A stretch of 64,000 nt of DNA. Origin: Gnetum montanum. Lineage: Eukaryota > Streptophyta > Gnetopsida > Gnetales > Gnetaceae. This document shows, piece by piece, positions 55,984-64,000 of the stretch; position 1 is the first letter of the stretch, and each line of letters starts with the position of its first letter. The position numbers were made by a program, and so were the translations under genes. The DNA is taken from contig MNCI01015796.1 in NCBI GenBank assembly GCA_015680685.1, positions 833,773 to 897,772 on the forward strand. The letters are read 5' to 3'. The notes below the pieces were generated by a model. That model was not told where the DNA came from. It ran no database searches and saw only the letters and a list, made by a program, of their open reading frames with translations.

Positions 55984-58130
55984 ATGTCTTCTTCTTCGCA
56001 CAAAAGCACTTCACCACTTAGGACTAACACAAGAAGCAATTAGTGACAAGATACACATGACGTTGATCTACCAATTCCTCAACAGTTTCGTGTGGTATAT
56101 ATTCATCTCGATGAATATGTACCTAACTTCACCTTTGTTCTCCACTAAGACAAAGAGCTGCGTTGGTATGACTTGGAAAATAACATAGTGTTACCTCCTG
56201 ACTGCTCAGTCCCAAGTATGCTTCTTTATGCTCTCACACGAATAGGCATGCAACACTTACATGCAGAGTACATTGCGCAGGACTATGATTCGAGAGACTA
56301 CCATCCCATAGAAGTGCAATGTCAAAGGGACTTTCAACAAGAGAGACACCATAAGTCATTGAAGGGAAAAGAGTCCAAGAATGGCCCCATGTTTTAAGCG
56401 AAATTGAGGGTGATGAACCTACCTCAGGTAGTCACACACATAATGATGTTCCTCCATTGACTTTGGCCAAGGGGTTGTGTATCAAAACCTTAATTCTACT
56501 ATTCACAACCCAGGTGCTAATACCAATGGACACAAAGTGTTTAAAAGAAGAACAAAGACACATGACAAAGGTGGGCATTCCGATCACAATCGCGATCAAG
56601 GCAGAGACCACCGAAGAGAAGGTAGTAGACACTGCATGGTGGTGGTTCTCCTTCTTCTTCTCCTTCATCGTCTCCTTCACCCTCTCCTTCTGTGTCTAGA
56701 CATAGCCATAGAGAAACAGATCATGAGGATAAGGGTAAACAAAGTGGAAGTCACAGACGAGACAGCCAAGATAGAGGACGAGGGCACTCTAGGGAATCAC
56801 GCCATAGAAGAAGGAAGAGTAGGGAGCCATGTAGGCACCATAGATGCTACGAACGAGATAATCATGATGAACCTCTACTCGCCACGTGAAGCATGCTAGA
56901 TATAACTGAGGTTGTGAGAGTTTCAACAAGGCACCAAAAAGATAGTAGGATCAAGAGGTTAGACATGAATAACATCCCACGATTTGAAGGGGGATATAAT
57001 GCTGATCCTCAAAATCACTTACAAGAATTTCATGATGACGTGCCTTGCAAAACATAGAAAATGAATGGCAAAAACTTAAGTTGTTCCCATGAACACTAAT
57101 AAAAGAAGCTGAAAGCTGGTACCAGTCCTTAGAACCGAAATCCATTTGNCAAATCCAATGATGGAAACAAGGAAGTCATGAACCCTTAGATGCTACCATG
57201 GGCTACTATTATGCACTACTACATCGTTGTCTTGGCCATGATTATTCGTAGTGGGATCAACTACACCATCTCGTAGATGGGCTTAGGCATGAAACGAGAA
57301 GAACCCTTGGGACTTATGCCCAAGGGAGGTTATTCGAGCTTAGGTTCCATCAAATTCATAGGCTATTGGAGCAAGTTGCTAAGGAAGAAGGTGAGCTATG
57401 AAAAAAAGAGTGTAGAAGAATATAACTGAGATCCTTCCCTCCAAAAGAAGGGAGTAAGATTTTGTAAGGATGAGGAAGAGTCACCACTCGAAGAGATGGT
57501 GAATAGGAAAACCTTGCCTATCCAAAAGTTAGCATCAAAAGTATCAACAAAGGTAGAACAAATGTGGGACTCCCTAGATAGTAGGTTTCAAATTGTGCTC
57601 AAAGTAGTAGAGGAGTCTAGGGAGTGAGGTAGTGACTATGACAAAAGAAAAAAGAGAGAAGAAGAAAATGCACGTAACAAGGGTAAGGTTAAAGTTGCTA
57701 TTATTGAAGAGGTTGTGGACTAAAATACAGATGATGATAGTGGATGTGACATATGTCAATATGACCATCCTAAGGAATGTTGCCCTATGATCTCACATCT
57801 ATAGGAGTCTTGGATGTATGCACTTAATCCATGTTTAAACAAATGGCAAATGTCTCGATGGTTACCTTATCCCCAAGGTAACCCAAGGTAGTTCCACCAA
57901 CCTTTAACATATTATCCAAGTGGAACTCCACCACAACCAATGGAGAAACATCAATAGTGGTAGCACCCACAATAATGGGGAATGCCACCACCAAGGCAAC
58001 AATATCCTTACCGATAACCTGACCCATATGGATATTACGTGCAACATCCAATCTTTCCACGTGACTCTGTTGGTTACATTACTCCCCAACATCACTACCA
58101 AGCTCACAAGTACTATAGGATTCCCTCTCC
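55984..58130 (+). pseudogene. Athila-like copy B, gag
   Basis: Starts about 130 bp after the LTR (MSSSSHKST). The capsid-like N-terminal part follows (VYIHLDEYVPNFTF, LENNIVLPPDC, LLYALTRIGMQHLHAEYI at 56,090-56,290). At 56,640-56,890 there is an Arg/Ser-rich domain (SRHSHRETDHEDKG, RRDSQDRGRGHSRESRHRRR). Then come the conserved block NNIPRFEGGYNADPQNHL (56,970-57,020), a Glu/Lys-rich part, and a zinc knuckle CDICQYDHPKECC (about 57,747-57,785) with Cys-X2-Cys-X3-His spacing. Frameshifts, about ten stops and a single N at 57,149 (where about 75 bases present in copy A are absent) break it. Confidence 0.75.
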
Positions 58131-58980
58131 TAGGGATGATATTCCACAAGTATACCATCCTTCTAATCTGGTCGCATCTCTCCCACCAATAGCTCCATTA
58201 CTACTTGCTCCAGCAATGCAAGGTGAACTCCCTACTCAGCCACAACAACACAATGCCACAAGGGCTGTTAATCCTCAACCTATTATTGGTTTTGAGAACC
58301 ATACAAAGAAAAGATCTTTCTTCAGAACCAACAATCCAACCAAGCCTTTGCAACCCCAAGCGGCTAAGTCTTTGGACACCTCTATATCAAATAAAGCTTC
58401 AGAACCCCCTTCGAACTTAACACCACATTCAACGCATATAGTCATGTTAACACATGACATTACTGATTGGATCAAAGTTGGACACCTTCCCAGGAAATTC
58501 TTTCATCCTAGGAGTTCCCTAATACGTCTACAAATTGCTAGGAATGATCCATGCAAAGCTCTTTTGGATTCAAGTTCCGATGTGAACTTAATATCCCAAG
58601 AAATGTATAAGGCCTAGAACCTACCTCCATTAAAAAAGAGCAATGTCTATTTAGAGTTGGCTGACCAGTCCATCACTGTTCCCTTGGGATTAGTGGAGAA
58701 CATTGTTACCACTATTTGTGGATGGTCATATCTAGCTGACTTCTTAGTAATTCAAGTGAACAATAGTAAAGGGGATTTCCTAATCATAATGGAAAGGGCA
58801 TGGCTCAGCACTATTGATGCACGCCTAGGTATCCGCGATATTTCCTTAGAAATATTTAAGGAAAATACTTTTAGAAAGATTGAGAAGAAGAAGGTTCCAT
58901 GCATTACATACAGTGACACAGGGTGTAATTGCATCCAGAGATCATGGGTTGTGCAAAGTCTAACATTTCTTGCATGCAAT
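58131..58980 (+). pseudogene. Athila-like copy B, retropepsin region
   Basis: The frame 58,039-58,617 runs from a Pro/Gln-rich linker into the protease: HIVMLTHDITDWIKVGHLPRK and the active-site segment CKALLDSSSDVNLIS (about 58,550-58,595). The expected DSG reads DSS, so the catalytic Gly is lost; copy A keeps DSG. One stop later the frame 58,657-58,983 continues with VPLGLVENIVTTICGWSYLADF and ends near YSDTGCNC. It is the best-preserved protease region of the three Athila-like copies apart from that change. Confidence 0.8.
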
Positions 58981-59099
58981 TAGTATGCACAAACGATCAA
59001 TATACAAAGGTTCTTGTATGTAGCAGCCACATGACAAGAAGATACCTAGTGGTTGATAGCTGATCAAGAAATCAGCTCACTTATATGCATGGAACTCCC

Positions 59100-60810
59100 T
59101 GAGGGTTTGACTTGTGCTTACATAGATAGTATAGATGCATTAGAGCAAGTCCATTGCCAACTTCCAAGTCCTAATTTAGAAAACATCAATTGGGGGAAGT
59201 TGGAAATTCCTAAGAAATTTAAATAAGAGCTGCTAGAGCTAAAATCATTGCCCACCGGTATGGAATACACGTTCCTTAAGAATGGAAAATCGGTAATCAT
59301 CAACGTAAGACTTGCTCCCCAATAAAAAGAGAGTCTGCTAAAGGTAATAAACAAATGGTCAAAAGCCTTCATCTAGTCATATCCGGAATTAACTAGAATA
59401 GATTCTAGGATATTCCAGCATAGGATTTACACTAACTCCTCCATGAAGCCTCAAAAACAACCACAAAGATGATTGAACCCAAAGTTGAAGCAAGTAATAA
59501 TAGAAGAAATAGAACAGCTTCTGAAGCCTGGGTTCATATACCCCATTGCTGATAGCAAATGGGTTATCCCCTTAGTAATCGTGCCAAAAAAGGAAGGCAA
59601 ATGAAGGGTGTGTATCGATTTTAGGCTACTAAATATGGAAACATTCAAGGATCACTTTCCATTGCTATTTTTTGACCAAGTCTTAGACACAATCGTAGGG
59701 CATCGCTATTATAGTTTTCTAGATGGATATAGTGGATACAACCAAATACAAATAGCCCTAGAAGACCAAGCCAAAACTATGTTCACCAGTCCTTAGGGAA
59801 TGTTTGCATACAAACAAATTTTGTTTGCCTTGTTTAATGCCCCTACCATGTTTCAACGCTTAACTCTAAGCATATTCCAGAAGTAGATAGAAAATGGTGT
59901 GGAAGTCTTTATGGATGACTTCTCCACCTATGAAGCAAGTTTTGATCAAGCCTTGGACCGATTAGAGCAAGTGCTAAAAAGATGCATAGAAACTAATCTG
60001 AGGCTCAACTGGCAAAAAAGCCATTTGATGGTCCAAGAAGGTGTAGTACTTGGGCATAAAATTTCACATGCAGGGATAGAGGTAGACCCTAAGAAAATCA
60101 AAGTCATCCAAGGAATCACCTATCAGCCGAAAACTATCAAAGACATTCAATCATCCCTTGGACACATTGGCTACTATAGGAGATTCATAGAGAACTTTTC
60201 GAAGATTGCCAAACCATTGGTAGAGCTAACGAAAAGGACATACCCTTCGAGTGGACTAGGGAATGTGAACTAGCTTTCCAAACTCTGAAATAGAAACTGG
60301 TAGAAAAACCCATTCTACAAGCTCCTAACTAGTCCAGACCATTCCATGTCATGACTAATGTGTCCAACTATGCCTTAGGAGCCATACTTACATAGTTAGA
60401 TGACCAGAAACGTCCCTATTGCATCCACTGTGCAAGTAAAAATATAGCTGGTGCACAACTTAACTACACTACTATAGAAAAGGAATTAATGATTGCAGTG
60501 TTTGTAATAGAAAAATTTAGGCACTATGTATTAGGGTACAAAGTATTCATACACACAGATCATAGTGCAACCTGGTTCCTCATGAATAAGCCAATGGTAA
60601 GACCCCATATTATACAATGGTTAGTAATCCTACAAGAGTTTGATTTAACAATGATGGATTGTAAAGGCATTGAGAACATAGTTGCCGATCATTTATCTCA
60701 AATGCGCTGGGATAGCAAAGAGGATGAGTATCCCATTTCTGATCACTTCCCTGATGAGTTCCTCTTTGCTAGTGTCATGAATGACCAATCACCTACGGAG
60801 ACGAACTAGT
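59100..60810 (+). pseudogene. Athila-like copy B, reverse transcriptase and RNase H
   Basis: RT blocks: GFIYPIADSKWVIPLVIVPKK (about 59,530-59,590), VCIDFRLLNMETFKDHFP (59,608-59,660), YYSFLDGYSGYNQIQIALED and, in frame 59,899-60,273, VFMDDFSTYEASFDQ (catalytic DD intact), LRLNWQKSHLMVQEG and [14 protein letters not shown] frameshift at about 60,240 precedes RNase H: TTIEKELMIAVFVIEKFRHYV, HTDHSATWFL and DHLSQMRWD (60,470-60,715). A few stops remain. It is the least decayed pol in the window. Confidence 0.9.
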
Positions 60811-62142
60811 ACAGTAACATTCTTACCTGTCTCCTTACCCAAAAAACACCACAAGAACTAGACCTTAAGAAGAAACAATAGTTTCTTCACAAAGCCAAGT
60901 ACTTTATGGAGATCAATGGACAACTTTACAAAGTATGTCCGATGGCTTGGTTCAATGGTGTGTTCCTGATAGAGATCAACTGAGAGTTCTCCAAGATGCT
61001 CATGAGGGCCCTTATGGGGGTCATTATGCTAGGAGATGAATGGCCATCAAGATCCTACTTGAAGGATATTATTAGCCTACCTCATTTTGGGACACCCATC
61101 AATTCGTCCAATCTTGTGAGCGTTGCCAACGTGATGGGGGAATGACTGTTAGAATAGAGGATCCGTAACAATGGATTCAACTATTAGAACCCTTCGACAT
61201 CTGGGAAATTGATTTTTACTAATTTCCAATGGAAAATCTTACATCGTATTTGTCGTAGACTACTTAAAAAAATGGGTTGAAGCAGCTGCCGTCAAAGATT
61301 GCACATCATCTATATCTACACGATTTGTTCAACAACAAGTCATCAACAGGTTTGGTGTGCCGCGTTCACTTATCTTAGATAATGGTACACACTTTACAGG
61401 TGCAACTTTTTGAAAGTTAATGCATTTCTTACGGGTTGAGCACAAATAGACTACACCATACCACCCCTAAGAAAACGGTCAAGCTGAGGTCAACAATAGG
61501 GAGATTACTAAGATACTGACTAGAACCATTAGCAAGTATAGACGAGATTGGAGCACTAAACTGAGTGATGCTCTTTGGGCATACCACTCTACATGGAAAC
61601 TCCCTATAGGCTACTCTACCTACGAGTTAGTGTATGAAAAACTTCCAACGCTCCCTATCCAAATTGAGCTCCGTACGCTAGCCATGGCATGTGACATCAA
61701 CCTTGACCTTGGTCTAGCATAAAAACAAAGGTTGATGACTCTTAACTTGCTAGACAAGAACTGATTAGCTACCCTATCATCTAATGAGTTGCACAAGGCA
61801 TTTAATAAATAATTTCATGACCTAAAAATTAGGAAAGTTAAGTATTAACCCAAAGATAAGGTCCTTTACTGGAACCCCACACATGTGTCACAATGTACCA
61901 AGTTTCAAACACTGTGGGAAGGACCTTACATTATCAATGAAACTTTTCCTTTAGGGGCCATGACCATATATAAACCTGAGAGCCCAGATAAGATACTATT
62001 AGTCAATGTGCAACAAACAAAACCTTTCCATGAGATTAGGATAGCTAGAACATATGCTACCTCTGTAGGTGGGCAACCTTGCTCATTATTTCAAATCTCC
62101 TCCTTCCAACTCAGTCATGGGGAAGATGGCCATCTCTACTAA
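60811..62142 (+). pseudogene. Athila-like copy B, integrase
   Basis: Zinc region: LRVLQDAHEGPYGGHYA-type sequence at about 60,980-61,030 and CERCQ at about 61,117. Core: IVFVVDYLKKWVEAAAV (about 61,240-61,290), LDNGTHFTGATF (about 61,378-61,410, second Asp intact), YHP[16 protein letters not shown] (about 61,460-61,505, Glu intact). C-terminal part: [18 protein letters not shown] and the open frame 61,885-62,142 (FQTLWEGPYIINETFPLGAM), the GPY-type module. Several stops. No env-like frame follows. Confidence 0.85.
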
Positions 62143-62952
62143 TCATTGAAGGCCCTTAGTTTTTTCTAAGTTTTTTTTTTTACATATTTTTTACTTTTAC
62201 AAATTTTATTTTTTTGCATATTTCTTTAGTCTTTCTTGTTTTTGTTTTACACCATCATTCATATTTTTACCATTTCTTTGTGTGATTACTTTTTTTTTGT
62301 CACCCAATAAGTGTTCATGATGGTGGCATGAATAATATCATATTGATTGTTGATGTTTGGACTTTACCTTTGAAGTATAATGTCAATATTAAGGTATGGT
62401 TATTTTGATTAAATAGGTAATGAGTCCACATCGTTCATACATCCATGAAATCCTATGGTCTCCCTTGGCTTGGAACTGTACAGTACCTTTCTCTAATAAA
62501 ACTGTTAACAAATTGGTGGCTGGGTACTTCTCAAACTAAGGAAGGACTCAAGGTATGAAAAGGATGTGACTTCAAAGGGATTTGATGCATTTGTGTTGGC
62601 TATTCTCTTGAGTGCTTGGATGCTTTTTCCTTGGGTTTTCCACCATTTTGACAGTTCATCAAATCACTAGAAGCTGAGTACATAAAAATAAGTCTTTGCA
62701 TGTTGTGGTTCTCAAGCAAAAAAAAAATAGAAAGAAATAGTGATAATTCAAAGTACACCCCTTACACACAATAAAGAACTTGGGCTACACGCACTAGTTA
62801 TGGCACTAGAAAGACATGTTATCCATGCCTGAAGGTTCCCTCTAACTAAGGCCCTTTCTCACTTCCTGGTTCTCCATCTCACTCTCCTTAGAATGCTGGT
62901 GAATTTTTGTAGAGGCATTCTTGTTGCTTCAAGAGGATAGGCTGGTCAAATG

Positions 62953-63030
62953 TTCCCTTAAACATTTCCTACAATCAATAATTTTTTGTTTCATCCCCAT
63001 CCATGACATCCATTTTATTGGCATTGCCAT
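62953..63030 (+). repeat. 78-bp exact repeat, first copy, ending at a single N
   Basis: Identical over 78 bp to 63,300-63,377. The first copy ends exactly at the N at 63,031. See findings for the assembly-artefact reading. Confidence 0.9.
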
Positions 63031-63299
63031 NTTTCTTGGGTTTCCATTCCATTTTCTCCTCTCCACCTTTCTTTTCCATTTTTCACCTCATTGTCGGATT
63101 TATCATTAGTCCATACCTTGCTTGATGCATTGTTTTTCCTCGATAATTTCTTGTGGGTAAGTTTTTAACTCTTGCTTCCAAATGACATTCCTAGAGCCTA
63201 CGGACTCTTTGGGTTGTAGGTCTATTAGGGCATCAAAGGCATGAGCCTACTTTGGGGAGGACCCACTGGCTTTCCTTTTTGGTGAACTTGTTAACTTCT

Positions 63300-63377
63300 T
63301 TCCCTTAAACATTTCCTACAATCAATAATTTTTTGTTTCATCCCCATCCATGACATCCATTTTATTGGCATTGCCAT
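63300..63377 (+). repeat. 78-bp exact repeat, second copy
   Basis: Second copy of 62,953-63,030, offset 347 bp, followed by different sequence. Confidence 0.9.
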
Positions 63378-64000
63378 TGTTACTTTTTCTCCATCCTTGT
63401 TATTCTTTATCCTTTTCCATCCTATCACTATTGGAGGTTTGCTCTTAGTCATGGGGGCCTTGGCACAATTTTTTCAATTTTTTTGAACCCCTACACCTTA
63501 GGTAGTCACCAGTGTTAAAACTCCAAAATCAATATTTGCCATAACCACAACTCAGCTAATGCACTTTACGTCAAGGCAAGGTATCAACTGCATTGTGATT
63601 TGTCTACCCTTGCTTATTTGTGACTGTGTTGTGTGTGCAAATGGAGATCATACAATAATGGACTGGGCCTAGAGGAAACACTCAGGATGGACCAAAACTG
63701 GAACATTTATGAAAGGAGCAAGATTGGTGGTGTGGCTATGGATAAACAATAGAAGGTGCAATCCTCACATTGGTAGCAACACATCTTCTTCTTTCTTTCT
63801 CTTTCTCCTTCTTTTCTAGCTGCCAAATAAGGCTAGATGTCATTTATGTATAGTGTTCACTTTTGTGGTCATGAACACTAATGTTGTCATGTATTGTATT
63901 GTTGATTTGTTCACCGGGCATGATTGAGTTTTTCACCCCATTCCTCCATCAATGGTTGTTTAGTCAATAATCCCATACCTTCCCAATATTGTATAAGGAA

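Larger units (their letters stand above)
62143..64000 (+). other. 3' noncoding region of copy B, reaching the window end
   Basis: T-rich at 62,160-62,300, then patches shared with copy A. The last 160 bases align with 30,220-30,367, including ATCCCATACCTTCCCAATATTG against ATTCCATACCTTCCCAATTTTG (each quoted here as its start: ATCCCATACC, ATTCCATACC). In the other copy the LTR starts 29 bp after that alignment ends, so the 3' LTR of B should begin about 30-45 bases beyond the window. No ORF with motifs. Confidence 0.65.

Overview
The window looks like plant nuclear DNA from a large, repeat-rich genome, probably a seed plant. It is AT-rich, has no prokaryotic gene layout, and almost everything recognisable is decayed LTR retrotransposon of plant lineages: Ty1/copia, a chromovirus-like Ty3/gypsy element, Athila-like Ty3/gypsy elements and a Tat/Ogre-like element. 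I cannot name the species. The only candidate host gene material is a small GC-rich island at 8.5-9.25 kb. Two N gaps (10,010-10,533 and 44,190-44,407) and three single N joints interrupt the assembly.

Layout. 0-1.85 kb: end of a copia element. 1.85-6.4 kb: AT-rich, no gene. 6.4-14.0 kb: minus-strand gypsy remnant with a 3' LTR at 6,624-7,196 and leader sequence at 13.25-14.0 kb, holding the gene-like island, a gap and a 21-bp minisatellite. 14.1-17.0 kb: Athila-like copy C, internally deleted and split by a solo LTR that has a 5-bp target duplication. 18.6-26.8 kb: Athila-like copy A. 26.8-33.06 kb: non-autonomous element (plant transposon-protein-like domain plus coiled coil) with two LTRs of the TGATGAG family. 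34.4-39.4 kb: chromovirus-like element D with its LTR. 39.4-40.24 kb: leader of the same family as 13.25-14.0 kb, in the opposite orientation. 40.26-53.04 kb: a degenerate array of units about 195 bp long, each with a 23-nt palindromic core, split at 40,628/50,540 by a 9.9-kb Tat/Ogre-like element on the minus strand. 53.0-55.1 kb: unexplained. 55.1 kb to the window end: Athila-like copy B, with its 5' LTR inside the window and its 3' LTR predicted to start about 40 bases past the end.

How the parts relate. Copies A, B and C share gag, protease, RT and integrase blocks. B and the non-autonomous element share an LTR family and 3' end sequence, so the coding-poor element may have been mobilised by B-type enzymes. 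The Tat/Ogre-like element keeps a gag/protease-like reading frame of 367 aa but shows no RT or integrase. Several LTRs lie between a polypurine tract on one side and a primer-binding site on the other, which is the mark of tandem elements sharing an LTR.

The most unusual signal is a recurring design: degenerate repeats of about 185-200 bp, each built around a short palindrome plus a further half-site. It occurs in the 40-53 kb array (CATAGTC half-sites) and, with a different half-site (CAGCGTGAC), in the U3 of the Tat/Ogre-like LTRs and in its leader. LTR-type promoters of the Athila-like group also carry palindromes of about 20 bp upstream of the TATA box whose sequences differ from copy to copy. 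All alignments here were made by eye.
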